In this document: in pieces, positions 7,415 through 16,233 of the stretch
Layout of the letters: each line of letters opens with the position of its first letter
Position numbering within the stretch: position 1 is the stretch's first letter
Origin: Acetobacteraceae bacterium
Lineage (GTDB): Bacteria > Pseudomonadota > Alphaproteobacteria > Acetobacterales > Acetobacteraceae
Direction of reading: 5' to 3'
DNA length: 37,735 bases
NCBI GenBank assembly: GCA_030037175.1
Contig: JASHRV010000107.1
Span: 1 to 37,735 of the forward strand
Translations under genes and position numbers: made by a program
Notes under the pieces: model-generated
Databases searched by the model: none
Seen by the model: the letters and a program-made list of their open reading frames with translations, nothing else
What the model was told of the DNA's origin: nothing

Positions 7415-8541
7415 CACCGAAGATCGCCCGCTTCCTGGCCGCGGATTCGCCAGTCTGTCCGTGCCTGGTGTTCGACCTTGACCGTGTCGAGGCGAATTTC
7501 CGCAATCTGCGCCGCGCGCTTCCGCTGGCGCAGATCTATTACGCCGTGAAAGCCAACCCGGCCGCGCCGGTGCTCGAGCGGCTCGTTTCCCTTGGCTCGC
7601 GTTTCGACGCCGCGAGCTTCGAGGAGATCCGTTCCTGCCTCGCCGCCGGCGCCCTGCCCGCGGACATCAGCTTCGGCAACACCATCAAGAAGGCGGCCGC
7701 CATTCGTGCCGCGCACGAGGCCGGGATCCGGCTTTACGCCTTCGATTCCGCGGAGGAGCTTGCGAAGCTCGCCGAGAACGCGCCGGGTGCGGCGGTCTAC
7801 TGCCGCATCATGGTCGAGAACGAAGGCGCGGATTGGCCGCTCTCGCGCAAGTTCGGCGCCGAGATCGGGCTTGCGCGCGAGCTCATGCTGTGCGCCGGTG
7901 ATCTCGGCCTCGATCCCTGCGGCCTTTCCTTCCATGTCGGCAGCCAGCAAACTCGCACAGCTTCCTACGAAGCGGCGATCGGCCGCGTCGCCATGCTTTT
8001 CACCGACCTTGCCGAGGCGGGCGTCAATCTTCGCATGGTCAATCTCGGCGGCGGCTTTCCCGCGCGCTACCGCGAGACCGTTCCGGACATCGACGATTTC
8101 GCGACCGCGATCATGGGCGCGATGACCGCACATTTCGGCAATGCCCTGCCCGAGATGCTGATCGAGCCCGGCCGCTGCATCGTCGCCGATGCGGGTGTCG
8201 TCGCCTCCGAGGTCGTGCTCGTCAGCCGCCGCGCGAAGGACGATCCGGTACGCTGGGTCTATCTCGATATTGGCCGTTTCGGCGGCCTTGCCGAGACCGA
8301 GAACGAGGCGATCCGCTATCAGATCGCAACCCCGCATGATGGCGGGCCCGCCGGCCCCGTCGCCATCGCCGGGCCCACCTGCGACGGCGCCGACATCCTC
8401 TACCAGCGAACGCCCTACCGCCTGCCGATCGCGCTCGCCGCCGGCGACCGTGTGCTGCTCGAGGGAACCGGCGCCTACGTCACGACATATGCCAGCCAGC
8501 GGTTCAACGGCTTCACCCCTCTGGCCGAGCACTACCTCTGA
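7411..8541 (+). CDS. Fold-type III PLP-dependent decarboxylase, ornithine/lysine decarboxylase type
   Basis: A 376-residue alanine-racemase-fold decarboxylase that makes putrescine (or cadaverine) from ornithine (or lysine). The PLP lysine is K47 in YYAVKAN, H175 in FHVGSQ stacks on the cofactor, the GGG phosphate loop is at 212-214 and EPGR is at 252-255. C324DGAD328 carries the catalytic Cys and substrate-binding Asp of eukaryotic-type ornithine decarboxylases. Alphaproteobacterial enzymes of this type are usually ornithine decarboxylases, some with lysine side activity; the substrate cannot be fixed here. Strong AAAGGGAGG 8 nt before the ATG. The VOC-fold gene follows 40 bp downstream on the same strand. 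Confidence 0.92.
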   Translation: MTPKIARFLAADSPVCPCLVFDLDRVEANFRNLRRALPLAQIYYAVKANPAAPVLERLVSLGSRFDAASFEEIRSCLAAGALPADISFGNTIKKAAAIRAAHEAGIRLYAFDSAEELAKLAENAPGAAVYCRIMVENEGADWPLSRKFGAEIGLARELMLCAGDLGLDPCGLSFHVGSQQTRTASYEAAIGRVAMLFTDLAEAGVNLRMVNLGGGFPARYRETVPDIDDFATAIMGAMTAHFGNALPEMLIEPGRCIVADAGVVASEVVLVSRRAKDDPVRWVYLDIGRFGGLAETENEAIRYQIATPHDGGPAGPVAIAGPTCDGADILYQRTPYRLPIALAAGDRVLLEGTGAYVTTYASQRFNGFTPLAEHYL

Positions 8542-8581
8542 CCCCTATACCGGGCCGGTGACCCCCCGCCCGGAGTCCCTC

Positions 8582-8977
8582 ATGCGCTTCACCATCGACC
8601 GCATCGATCATCTCGTGATCACTTGTGCCGATCTCGAGAAAACGGCCTCCTGGTATCAGCGCGTGCTCGGAATGGAGCGCGAGAGCTTCGGCGCCGAGCG
8701 CCGCAGCGCGCTCCGTTTCGGCAGCCAGAAGCTCAATCTCCACCAGGCGGGTGCCGAGTTCCATCCGAACGCCGCTGCCGCCCGCCCCGGCACGATCGAT
8801 ATCTGCTTCATCACCGGGATTCCGGCGCCCTCGATCGTGACCCACCTCGAATCCTGCGGCGTCGCGGTGGAGGAAGGCCCGGTCGAGAAGATCGGCGCGC
8901 TCGGCCCAATGACCTCCGTCTATTGCCGCGACCCGGACGGCAATCTGATCGAGATCGCCTCCTATCTCAGCATCTGA
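8582..8977 (+). CDS. VOC (glyoxalase/bleomycin-resistance fold) protein
   Basis: A 131-residue vicinal-oxygen-chelate protein with two beta-alpha-beta-beta-beta modules: IDRIDHLVITCADLEKTASW at the start and a closing YCRDPDGNLIEIASY. Metal-binding candidates are His10, His54 and Glu124 (the Glu in NLIEI), the usual VOC pattern. Related proteins are annotated as virulence proteins or glyoxalase-like; the substrate is unknown. The start is the ATG at 8582; the same frame is open upstream through the decarboxylase but only as a shadow. It probably shares the decarboxylase transcript. Confidence 0.88.
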   Translation: MRFTIDRIDHLVITCADLEKTASWYQRVLGMERESFGAERRSALRFGSQKLNLHQAGAEFHPNAAAARPGTIDICFITGIPAPSIVTHLESCGVAVEEGPVEKIGALGPMTSVYCRDPDGNLIEIASYLSI

Positions 8978-8984
8978 CTCGCCT

Positions 8985-9545
8985 TTGCACCATGCCATCG
9001 GCCGCAGGCTCGCGCGGCGGCTCGGCCTTGCCTGCTTCGCGGGCTTCCTCGCCCTGATTCCGCTCGCCAACTGGATGGTGCTGCATGTCGGTACGGCCTG
9101 CCTCCCGCACGGCCCCTGCGTCGTGCCTGTAGCTCCGGGTCTCCTCGCACCCTCGGGTGTCATCACCGTCGGCGTCGCGCTCGTGCTGCGCGATGTCGTG
9201 CAGCGCTGCCTCGGTCCCTGGCCGAGCCTTGCCGCCATTGCGGTAGGCTCGCTGCTCTCCGCAGCACTGGCGCCCGCCTCGCTCATCCTCGCCTCGGCCT
9301 CGGCCTTCACCCTGAGCGAGCTCGCCGATTTTGCGGTCTATTCGCCTCTGCAGCGCCGGCGGCTCATGCTTGCCGTGCTCGCCTCCGCCGGACTCGGCCT
9401 TACCATCGATTCGATCGTCTTCCTCTGGCTTGCCTTCGGCAGCCTTGCCCTGCTGCCCGGCCAGATCGTCGGCAAGGCATGGGCCGTTCTTTTCAGCATC
9501 CCTTGCATCCGCCTCGTCCGCCGCCTCGCGCCCACACCCGCCTGA
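8985..9545 (+). CDS. VUT/YhhQ-like membrane transporter, probable queuosine precursor importer
   Basis: A 186-residue protein with about five or six hydrophobic segments. The core SGVITVGVALVLRDVVQR, the LSELADFAVYSPLQ motif and the C-terminal SIVFLWLAFGSLALLPGQ match the VUT superfamily (YhhQ, putative vitamin uptake). YhhQ of E. coli imports queuosine precursors preQ0/preQ1. Here the gene ends 4 bp before queA, and tgt, queF and queG lie within 7 kb, which strongly supports a precursor-uptake role. It is a little short for YhhQ (about 220 residues). The GC-rich 5' end leaves the exact start open; the ATG at 8985 lies 7 bp after the VOC gene. Confidence 0.8.
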   Translation: MHHAIGRRLARRLGLACFAGFLALIPLANWMVLHVGTACLPHGPCVVPVAPGLLAPSGVITVGVALVLRDVVQRCLGPWPSLAAIAVGSLLSAALAPASLILASASAFTLSELADFAVYSPLQRRRLMLAVLASAGLGLTIDSIVFLWLAFGSLALLPGQIVGKAWAVLFSIPCIRLVRRLAPTPA

Positions 9546-9549
9546 AGCC

Positions 9550-10572
9550 TTGTCTCTCTCCGACTTTTCCTTCGACCTCCCGCCGGAACGCATCGCCCAG
9601 CATCCGGCGAACCCGCGCGACATGGCCCGTCTGCTCGAGGTCACGGCGCACGGATTGGCCGATCATCATATCCGCGATCTTCCCTCCCTCCTTGCACCCG
9701 GAGACATTCTCGTCGCCAACGACACGCGCGTGATTCCGGCGGCGCTTTCCGCGCGCCGCGGCAATGCGCACGTCTCCGTCACTCTCGATCATCCGCTGCC
9801 GGACGGCACCTGGTCCGCACTCGCGCGCAATGCGCGCCGCGTCCGCTCCGGCGATACGCTCATCTTCACGCCCACGCTCTCCGCAACGGTCCTCGCCCGT
9901 GTCGCGGATGGCAGCATCACGCTCCGCTTTTCCGGCCCCGACCCCACCTCTGCCGCGCGGCTTGCGCTCCCGCCCTACATCACGCGTCCAGCGGGCCCGG
10001 AGTTCGCCGACGAGCGCGACTACCAGACGATCTTCGCAGCACATCCCGGCGCTGTCGCCGCCCCCACGGCAGGGCTTCACTTCACCGCTTCCCTTCTCGC
10101 CGCGCTCCGCGCGCGCGGAATCCTCACCGCTACGATCACGCTGCATGTCGGCGCCGGCACGTTTCTTCCCCTCCGCTCGGAGATTTTGTCCGAGATCCGC
10201 CTTCACGCCGAACGTGGCCATATCTCCGAAGAAGCCGCCCGCGCCATCAATGAAGCACGCGCGCGAGGCGGCCGGCTCGTCGCCGTCGGCACCACCACGC
10301 TCCGCCTGCTCGAATCCGCTTGCGACTCCTCGGGCCGGATTCTTCCGTTCAATTCCGAAACGACACTCTTCATCCGCCCGGGCCATCGCTTCCGCACGGC
10401 GAATCTCCTGCTCACCAACTTTCACCTGCCGCGGTCGAGCCTCTTTGTGCTTGTCTCGGCTTTTTCCGGACTCGCGCACATGCAGGCGGCCTACCGCCAC
10501 GCGATCGCGAGCGGCTACCGTTTCTATTCCTATGGCGACGCCTGCCTCCTTCACCGCGCGGTAGAGGCGTAG
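9550..10572 (+). CDS. queA: S-adenosylmethionine:tRNA ribosyltransferase-isomerase
   Basis: A 340-residue QueA, which transfers and isomerises the ribosyl of S-adenosylmethionine onto preQ1 in tRNA, giving epoxyqueuosine. Diagnostic motifs are DFSFDLPPERIAQHP at the N terminus, LLVANDTRV-like ILVANDTRVIPA, APTAGLHFT, TLHVGAGTF, and near the C terminus TNFHLPRSSLFVLVSAF and YRFYSYGDA. The start is a TTG at 9550, 4 bp after the transporter stop: the family motif DFSFDLP begins 5 residues later and no ATG lies between. Longer in-frame starts would run into the transporter gene. The TTG start suggests low or coupled translation from the transporter message. Confidence 0.95.
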   Translation: MSLSDFSFDLPPERIAQHPANPRDMARLLEVTAHGLADHHIRDLPSLLAPGDILVANDTRVIPAALSARRGNAHVSVTLDHPLPDGTWSALARNARRVRSGDTLIFTPTLSATVLARVADGSITLRFSGPDPTSAARLALPPYITRPAGPEFADERDYQTIFAAHPGAVAAPTAGLHFTASLLAALRARGILTATITLHVGAGTFLPLRSEILSEIRLHAERGHISEEAARAINEARARGGRLVAVGTTTLRLLESACDSSGRILPFNSETTLFIRPGHRFRTANLLLTNFHLPRSSLFVLVSAFSGLAHMQAAYRHAIASGYRFYSYGDACLLHRAVEA

Positions 10573-10581
10573 CAGCGAAAC

Positions 10582-10767
10582 TCAGCTTCGGGTTGGCGTC
10601 GGATCGATGGCGTTGGCGCAGGCATCGGGTGTGGCCGCGGCGACCGGCCCGACAACGGGCACGATCTTCAGTCCCGCGGAGGTCACACGGCACGGTGCCG
10701 CGACCAGGCCGCAGCCGGCGAGCGCGCTGAGCGCGATCAGGGCCGCGAGGCGAATGAGGATACGCAT
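10582..10767 (-). CDS. Small lipoprotein (DUF6726-like)
   Basis: A 61-residue protein with a lipoprotein signal peptide: a short basic start, a hydrophobic stretch and lipobox LAGC (Cys19). The mature part has APCRVTSAGLKIVPVVGPVAAATPDACANAID, a pattern I recall from small alphaproteobacterial lipoproteins of the DUF6726 type. Two Cys in the mature chain (besides the lipid Cys) could form a disulfide. The start was taken at ATG 10767; the frame is open for 26 more codons but these lack a signal sequence. Function unknown. It lies convergent to queA with a 9-bp gap. Confidence 0.75.
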   Translation of the reverse strand: MRILIRLAALIALSALAGCGLVAAPCRVTSAGLKIVPVVGPVAAATPDACANAIDPTPTRS

Positions 10768-10823
10768 GGTCCTGTTCCCGCGGGCACCTTCGCGAGCGAA
10801 TGGGGCATAATGTTGATTAATGT

Positions 10824-10975
10824 AAGGGGGCTTTGCCCCTTGCATCCCCCCGCAAAGGCGAAGCCTTTGTAATCCATTTGTTTTAAGCTTTTTAGCTGCT
10901 GGCGCCTCAGGCCCCAGCGGGTCCAGGGCCGCGCTCTGGTGGGGTACAGGGGATGGAGCCTCCGCCAGAAGAGAG
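10824..10975. repeat. Dispersed GC-rich intergenic repeat, copy 2
   Basis: The order of parts matches copy 1: a GGGGGCTTTGCCCCTTGCA block, hairpin CAAAGGC-GAA-GCCTTTG (10853-10869), then AATCCATTTGTTTTAA, then a GC-rich imperfect hairpin around GCTGGCGCCTCAGGCCCCAGC-like sequence. It lies between the lipoprotein gene and the decayed DUF427 gene. Confidence 0.75.
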
Positions 10976-10984
10976 CGCCGATGG

Positions 10985-11330
10985 ATGAAGGCAGTCCCTG
11001 ACAGCCGCGTAATCGCCGAGAGCGACCATATCGTAGAAGCCGCCGGCTATCCGTATCTTCCGCGCGACTCGGTACGCATGGCGTGGCTTGAGCGCGTGCA
11101 GAAACCGAGTCGGATCGCGCTTGCCCGCGCGGCGTGCAGTTCTATGACGTGGTGATCGAGGGTGAACGGCATCCGCGCGCTGCCTGGTCGTACGAGTCCC
11201 CGCGTCCCGCGATGCAACATGTCGGGGGCATTTTGGATTCTGGAAGGATGTCAGAGGTTCCAGAACGGAACCGTTGCAGCGACGCGCCACCCTTGACGCT
11301 CGGTCGCTTCCTGCTAAATGCATGAGCTGA
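10985..11330 (+). pseudogene. Frameshifted DUF427-family gene
   Basis: Pieces of a DUF427 protein lie in order in three frames. The first, from ATG 10985, reads MKAVPDSRVIAESDHIVEAA then YPYLPRDSVRMAWLERVQK and hits a stop near 11155. The second, entered near 11120, reads CPRGVQFYDVVIEGERHPRA then AAWSYESPRPAMQHV. The third, from 11238, reads FWKDVRGS and continues to TGA at 11328-11330. Intact DUF427 proteins carry these motifs in one chain of about 95-125 residues. Two frame changes are needed, so the gene appears inactive unless the sequence has errors. DUF427 has no firmly known function. Confidence 0.7.
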
Positions 11331-11377
11331 AGGGATTTGCTGCATCGCGGTCGTGAGGCCGCGTCTCAGCCGTAAGC

Positions 11378-11389
11378 GTTGACGTCAAC
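11378..11389. promoter_or_regulatory. Perfect 12-bp palindrome upstream of the MFS gene
   Basis: GTTGACGTCAAC lies about 100 bp before the MFS start codon and contains a -35-like TTGACG. A perfect palindrome of this size suits a dimeric repressor site. No second copy was noticed nearby and no regulator gene is adjacent, so the role is open. Confidence 0.3.
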
Positions 11390-11490
11390 CAACGCGCAAC
11401 TCGCCATCGGTCGAGGTGGGGAGGCGCGTGGTGATGCTTCGCGCGCTCTTCACGTGATCGGCGGCCCCGAACGATGGAGACCGCTCGTTC

Positions 11491-12666
11491 ATGTCTGTAA
11501 CGATGGAGATCGATCTCGCGCCGCGCCGCCTGATGGCGATGACGCTGGCGCTCTTCCTCTCATACCTGACCGTCGCCATGTCGCTGCCGGTCGTTCCCGT
11601 CTACGTGATCCGCGATCTTGGCCTCGGCAATGTCGATGGCGGGCTCGCCGTCGGGATCGCGTTCTTCTCTACCATCTTCACCCGCAATTATGCGGGTGGT
11701 CTCTCGGATCGCCTGGGCGGGAAATTCTGCATGCTGCGTGGGCTCAAGCTCTACATGCTGGCGAGCCTGATCTGTCTTCTCTCCGCGTGGCGTGCGTTGC
11801 CGGCACCGGCCGCCTATCCGGTCCTGATTCTCGGCCGGCTGCTGCTGGGCCTTGGTGAAAGCCTGACCATCGTCGGCATGGTGAGCTGGGGCATCGGCGT
11901 GATGGGCGCGCCGCGCTCCGGCAAGGTCATGGCGATGGTCGGCATCGGCATGTACGGCGCGCTCGCGGCCGGCGGCCCGATCGGCCTCGCGCTGCTCCGC
12001 AATATCGGCTTCGCGGGATTGATGATCGTTTGCGCAGTTCTGCCGTTGCTCGGGCTCGTGATGGCGCGGGGCATGCCTGCATCCGAAACCCACGCCGGAC
12101 GGCGCGAATCCTACTGGCGGATTCTCGGCCGCATCTGGCGCCCCGGCGTCGTGGTTTGTCTGCAGGGCGTGGGATTTGCCGCGCTTGGCGCCTTCATCTC
12201 TCTCTATTTCATGAGCCGTCACTGGCCGCTCGCCGGTTTCGGGCTGACCTGCTTCGGGGTCGGCTTCGTCGTCGTGCGCTTGCTGTTCGGTCATCTACCC
12301 GATCGCATCGGCGGCCGGCCGGTCGCTATCGCCTCGCTGACCGTCGAGGCCTGCGGCCAGTATTTCCTTTGGCTTGCGCCTACCCCGTGGCTCGCGCTGC
12401 TCGGTGCGCTGCTGACAGGCCTTGGCTGCTCCATGGTCTTCCCGGCCATGGGCGTGGAGGCGGTGAAGAGGGTGCCGCCGCAATTGCGCGGCATGGCGGT
12501 CGGCGGCTTCGCCGCATTCCAGGACCTTGCGTACGGCGCGACCGGCCCGCTCGCCGGCCTGCTCGCGGACAATGAGGGCTATGCCGCGGTTTTTCTCGTG
12601 GGAGGGCTTTCGGCAACGCTCGCTCTGGCAATCGCGCTCTCAGCGCGTCGCAGCCCCACGTTGTAG
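11491..12666 (+). CDS. MFS transporter (YhhS/UPF0226-like)
   Basis: A 391-residue major facilitator protein with 12 predicted transmembrane segments in two halves. Visible family features are SLPVVPVYVIRDLGLG after the first helix, the motif-A-like loop GGLSDRLGGKFCMLRGL between helices 2 and 3, the LILGRLLLGLGESLTIVG helix 4 motif, and a second A-like loop GHLPDRIGGRP in the C-terminal half. This resembles YhhS-type sugar or drug efflux proteins; the substrate is unknown. It stands as a single gene, after a decayed DUF427 gene and before a large inverted repeat, facing the HIT gene. Confidence 0.9.
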   Translation: MSVTMEIDLAPRRLMAMTLALFLSYLTVAMSLPVVPVYVIRDLGLGNVDGGLAVGIAFFSTIFTRNYAGGLSDRLGGKFCMLRGLKLYMLASLICLLSAWRALPAPAAYPVLILGRLLLGLGESLTIVGMVSWGIGVMGAPRSGKVMAMVGIGMYGALAAGGPIGLALLRNIGFAGLMIVCAVLPLLGLVMARGMPASETHAGRRESYWRILGRIWRPGVVVCLQGVGFAALGAFISLYFMSRHWPLAGFGLTCFGVGFVVVRLLFGHLPDRIGGRPVAIASLTVEACGQYFLWLAPTPWLALLGALLTGLGCSMVFPAMGVEAVKRVPPQLRGMAVGGFAAFQDLAYGATGPLAGLLADNEGYAAVFLVGGLSATLALAIALSARRSPTL

Positions 12667-12710
12667 GGTGCCACGCACCCCGATGAAGGGTTGAAAAGGA
12701 AAGGAAAAAT

Positions 12711-12734
12711 CTTCTTTTTCTGAAGAAAAAGAAG
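12711..12734. repeat. A/T-rich inverted repeat (possible bidirectional terminator)
   Basis: CTTCTTTTTCT and AGAAAAAGAAG form a perfect 11-bp inverted repeat around GA. It sits 45 bp after the MFS stop, is pyrimidine on one arm and purine on the other, and stands out from the GC-rich surroundings. It is immediately followed by the much larger inverted repeat. Confidence 0.5.
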
Positions 12735-12743
12735 CAAAATGAC

Positions 12744-12832
12744 TTTTTCCGTTTTCCGGACCCGGCGCCAGCTCGACACTCCGAACAACGGACGGAGGCC
12801 CAAGCTGGCGCCGGGTCCGGAAAACGGAAAAA
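12744..12832. repeat. Perfect 30-bp inverted repeat between convergent genes
   Basis: The arms at 12744-12773 and 12803-12832 are perfectly complementary over 30 bp, separated by a 29-bp loop. Each arm has an A/T tract outside (TTTTTCCGTTTTCC) and a GC core inside (GGACCCGGCGCCAGCT). A transcript from either strand would fold into one long stem. It lies between the convergent MFS and HIT genes, about 20 bp from the HIT stop, so it may end transcription from both sides, or be a small mobile palindromic element. Confidence 0.7.
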
Positions 12833-12852
12833 AAGTTTTCTGGTTCCCTTTT

Positions 12853-13296
12853 TCAAAAGAGAACAATCTTCGCGCGGATTGTTGCGGCCACCGCCGCAAG
12901 CCGCTCCGGATCGGCATGGGCCGGGTCGGCGGCGCGAAGCCGGTCCCAGTTGAGGGCAAGATTGTCACCCTCCCGCCGCGGCAGAACATGGACGTGAACA
13001 TGCGGTACTGTCTGCCCGGCGAGCGCGCCGTTCGCCTGCACGAGGCTCAGTCCGCCTGGGCTCAACGCTGCGTTTACAGCCTGCGCGATTTTCGCAACCG
13101 TGGCGCCTACGGCGGCGAACGCCTCCGACGGCATCTCGAACACGGTTTGAAAATGCGCCCGCGGAATCACCAGGCAATGGCCCTCATTGGCGGGATGGAT
13201 ATCCATGAAGGCGAGCGTTGTCTCATCGCGATAGAGCTCATGACATTCCGCGGCATTGGCCACGATCCTGCAAAAGATGCAATCAGGCCCGATCAT
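12853..13296 (-). CDS. HIT family (histidine triad) nucleotide-binding protein
   Basis: A 147-residue HIT-domain protein. CIFC at 6-9 with a later His suits the zinc-stabilised HIT branch; [18 protein letters not shown] (32-49) and the triad [10 protein letters not shown] (98-107) are diagnostic. Members hydrolyse AMP-linked dinucleotides or aminoacyl-AMP-like phosphoramidates; the substrate is not evident. The gene is divergent from tgt with 83 bp between starts, so both promoters must lie there. The stop abuts the large inverted repeat. Confidence 0.92.
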   Translation of the reverse strand: MIGPDCIFCRIVANAAECHELYRDETTLAFMDIHPANEGHCLVIPRAHFQTVFEMPSEAFAAVGATVAKIAQAVNAALSPGGLSLVQANGALAGQTVPHVHVHVLPRREGDNLALNWDRLRAADPAHADPERLAAVAATIRAKIVLF

Positions 13297-13379
13297 GCTC
13301 TCCTCCCATCCGTCATCCTTGCCGCACGTCTTGCGTGCCTGGGCTGCACCTGTCCCTTTTGGCTAAAAGCCCCGCGCCC

Positions 13380-14519
13380 ATGACCCCACCCTTCCGCCTC
13401 ACCCTCGCCGCCACCCATGGCGCCGCCCGTGCCGGCATCCTCGCCACCGCTCACGGCTCCGTGCGCACGCCCGCCTTCATGCCCGTCGGCACGCAGGCGA
13501 CCGTCAAAGGCATGACCGCCGATGCGCTGCGGGCCGCCGGCGCCGAGCTCATCCTCGCCAATGCCTATCACCTCATGCTCCGCCCCGGCGCCGAGCGCAT
13601 CACCGCCCTGGGCGGCCTTCACCGCTTCATGGACTGGCCCGGCCCCATCCTTACCGATTCAGGCGGCTTTCAGGTGATGTCGCTCGGCGAGCTCAGGGAA
13701 CTTTCCGAAGAAGGCGTGGTTTTCCGCTCGCATATCGACGGCGCCCGCCACCGTCTCACGCCCGAGCGCGCCGTCGAGGTCCAGGATCTCCTCGATGCAA
13801 CCATCACCATGGTGCTCGATGAATGCACGGAATTTCCCGTCACGCCCGAGGCCGCGTGCCGCTCGATGGAGCTTTCCATGCGCTGGGCCGCGCGCTCGAA
13901 AGCCGCCTACAGGCCCCGCCCCGGTTATGCGCTTTTCGGCATCGTCCAGGGCAGTGTTTTTCCCGCGCTCCGCGAGGAGTCGGCGGGGAGGCTGAAGGAA
14001 CTGGGCTTCGACGGCTACGCGATCGGCGGCCTCGCCGTCGGCGAAGGCCAGGCGTGTATGCTCGAAATCCTCGACGCAACTGTCCCCGCGCTCCCGACCG
14101 ATTGCCCCCGCTACCTCATGGGCGTTGGCATGCCGCGCGATCTCGTCGCCGCCGTCGCCCGCGGCGTCGACCTCTTCGATTGCGTTATTCCCACCCGCGC
14201 CGGCCGCACCGCCCGCGCCTTCACCTCCGAGGGCGTCTTCAACCTCCGCAATGCCCGCTTCGCCGCCGATCCGAACCCACTCGATCCTGCCTGCGCTTGC
14301 CCCGCCTGCCGCCGCCACGCCCGCGCCTATCTCCACCATCTCTTCAAGGCCGGAGAGATGCTCGGTGCGATCCTGCTCACCTGGCACAATCTGCATTACT
14401 ACCAATCGCTGATGGCCGGCCTTCGCGCCGCGATCCTGGCAGGCACGCTTTCCACCCACATTGCCGCGCTCGAAGCCGGCTGGGACGCGGGCGATCCCCC
14501 CACCTCCGCCCCCGCGTGA
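13380..14519 (+). CDS. tgt: Queuine/preQ1 tRNA-guanine transglycosylase
   Basis: A 379-residue TGT that swaps guanine-34 for preQ1 in GUN-anticodon tRNAs. D93 in [10 protein letters not shown] (general acid/base), the nucleophile D267 in [15 protein letters not shown], and the base-recognition stretch [14 protein letters not shown] and [10 protein letters not shown] are all present. Zinc ligands C305, C307, C310 and H336 have the same spacing as in the Zymomonas enzyme. The start is ATG 13380; the frame is open 54 codons further, but family N-termini align to [17 protein letters not shown]. The 216 bp to queF hold no gene, only a C/G-run palindromic stretch near 14660-14690. Confidence 0.97.
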   Translation: MTPPFRLTLAATHGAARAGILATAHGSVRTPAFMPVGTQATVKGMTADALRAAGAELILANAYHLMLRPGAERITALGGLHRFMDWPGPILTDSGGFQVMSLGELRELSEEGVVFRSHIDGARHRLTPERAVEVQDLLDATITMVLDECTEFPVTPEAACRSMELSMRWAARSKAAYRPRPGYALFGIVQGSVFPALREESAGRLKELGFDGYAIGGLAVGEGQACMLEILDATVPALPTDCPRYLMGVGMPRDLVAAVARGVDLFDCVIPTRAGRTARAFTSEGVFNLRNARFAADPNPLDPACACPACRRHARAYLHHLFKAGEMLGAILLTWHNLHYYQSLMAGLRAAILAGTLSTHIAALEAGWDAGDPPTSAPA

Positions 14520-14735
14520 AAGCCTCCGACACCGCAATTGCTGCGCGCCGCGTCCGATCCGGATTATCATTCGGCTCATCATTTCCGGGCCGGACCCTCA
14601 CGCACGGACCGCGCCCGCGGAATTCCCGCGACGCCCCCGCCCATGCCCGCGGCTCCGGGGAACCCCCCCGGGGGAATTGATTGAGGGGGCTGCCGCAGGA
14701 CCGATGCCAAGGGATCGCCAGGGGATTGATAAACG

Positions 14736-15185
14736 ATGGACCAACCCACCCTGCTCGGCCGCCAGGTTCCGCTGCCTTCGAATCCGGACGAGGCGATGCT
14801 CGAGCGCGTGCCCAACCCTGATCCGGCGGCCGCCTACGTGGTCCGCTTCACCTGCCCGGAATTCACCGCGCTCTGCCCCATAACCGGCCAGCCCGATTTT
14901 GCCCATATCGTCATCGATTATGTGCCGGGCGAATCCCTGCTCGAGAGCAAGTCGTTGAAGCTGTTTCTGGCGAGCTTCCGCAACCACGGCGCCTTCCACG
15001 AGGCCTGCACGATGCTGATCGCGCGCCGCATCGTCGCCGCTATCGCTCCGAGATGGCTGCGCATCGGCGGCTACTGGTTCCCGCGCGGCGGCATCCCAAT
15101 CGATGTCTTCTGGCAGACCGGCGAGCCGCCCGCCGGCCTCTTCCTCCCACCCCAGGCGGTCGCGCCCTACCGTGGCCGGGGCTGA
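14736..15185 (+). CDS. queF: NADPH-dependent 7-cyano-7-deazaguanine reductase
   Basis: A 149-residue unimodular QueF (tunnelling fold), which reduces the nitrile of preQ0 to the amine of preQ1. The catalytic Cys47 is in [14 protein letters not shown] with Asp54, and the NADPH/family motif [15 protein letters not shown] is at 70-84. Its product is the substrate for Tgt just upstream. Start ATG at 14736 is preceded by GGGGAT. Its 3' end overlaps the queG start by 14 bp. Confidence 0.97.
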   Translation: MDQPTLLGRQVPLPSNPDEAMLERVPNPDPAAAYVVRFTCPEFTALCPITGQPDFAHIVIDYVPGESLLESKSLKLFLASFRNHGAFHEACTMLIARRIVAAIAPRWLRIGGYWFPRGGIPIDVFWQTGEPPAGLFLPPQAVAPYRGRG

Positions 15186-16233
15186 CGCCAAAAAGCTGAT
15201 CGCCGCCCGCGCCCGGGCGCTCGGCTTCGACGAAGTCGGCTTCGCCGAAGCAGCGCTCGCCCCGCGCCAGCAAGCCGCGCTCCGCGACTTCCTGGCCGCC
15301 GGCAGTCACGGCGAGATGGACTGGCTCGCCCGCCGTGTCGCCGCGCGCGCCGATCCGAGAACCCTCTGGCCCGAGGTGCGAAGCGTCATCGCCGTCGGCC
15401 TCTCCTACGCGCCGTCGGAGGATCCCCTCGCTCCGCTCGCCCATCCCGACCGCGGCAGCATCTCCGTCTATGCCCGCGGCCGCGACTATCACGACATCCT
15501 CAAGGGCCGGCTCAAGGATCTCGCCAGCTTCATCGCCGCCCGCCTTGAAGCCACGGTCAAGGTCTTCGTCGATACCGCTCCGGTCATGGAAAAGCCGCTC
15601 GCCGAGCGGGCCGGCCTCGGCTGGCAGGGCAAGCACACCAATCTCGTCTCGCGCCGCCATGGCTCCTGGCTCTTCCTCGGCGAGATTTTTACCACTCTTG
15701 CGCTCGTGCCCGATCCTCCGCACGCCAATCGCTGCGGCACCTGCCATCGCTGCATCAGCGCCTGCCCGACCGACGCCTTCCCAGCGCCCTATAGGCTCGA
15801 TGCCCGCCGGTGCATCTCCTACCTGACCATCGAGCATCGCGGCCCGATCCCGGAAGAATTCCGCCCCGCGATCGGCAACCGCATCTATGGCTGCGACGAC
15901 TGCCTCGCCGTCTGCCCCTGGAACCGTTTCGCCGCCGCCGGCCGCGAGGCGAAACTCGCCGCTCACCCCGATCTTTCTTCTCCGCCGCTCGCCGCGCTCG
16001 CCGCGCTCGACGATACCACCTTCCGCGCCCGCTTTTCGGGCTCACCCATCAAGCGCATCGGCCGCAACCGCTTCGTCCGCAACGTCCTCATCGCCATCGG
16101 TAATTCCGGCGATCCTTCCCTTATCCCCTCCGCCCGCGCGCTCGCCGCCGACCCCGACCCCGTCGTCGCGGAGGCCGCCGCCTGGGCGCTCGCACGGCTT
16201 GCCTCCGCCGCCCCGCTCGAGGCCGCCGCCTGA
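15172..16233 (+). CDS. queG: Epoxyqueuosine reductase
   Basis: A 353-residue QueG, a cobalamin/4Fe-4S enzyme that removes the epoxide oxygen to finish queuosine. Visible motifs are D134 in [19 protein letters not shown], the first Cys set [12 protein letters not shown] (C188, C191, C194, C198), C214, and the second set [10 protein letters not shown] (C241, C244, C248). A HEAT-like helical tail is Ala/Leu-rich from about 290. The start is GTG 15172, 14 bp inside queF, chosen because family N-termini begin near [22 protein letters not shown] 15103 would add an unlikely Ser/Pro-rich stretch. The stop shares one base with the next ATG (TGATG). Confidence 0.96.
   Translation: MAGADAKKLIAARARALGFDEVGFAEAALAPRQQAALRDFLAAGSHGEMDWLARRVAARADPRTLWPEVRSVIAVGLSYAPSEDPLAPLAHPDRGSISVYARGRDYHDILKGRLKDLASFIAARLEATVKVFVDTAPVMEKPLAERAGLGWQGKHTNLVSRRHGSWLFLGEIFTTLALVPDPPHANRCGTCHRCISACPTDAFPAPYRLDARRCISYLTIEHRGPIPEEFRPAIGNRIYGCDDCLAVCPWNRFAAAGREAKLAAHPDLSSPPLAALAALDDTTFRARFSGSPIKRIGRNRFVRNVLIAIGNSGDPSLIPSARALAADPDPVVAEAAAWALARLASAAPLEAAA

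Noticed and set aside
12739-13383. A + strand frame reading into tgt from the inverted repeat
   Set aside because: It is antisense to the HIT gene and shares no frame or motif with a known family.
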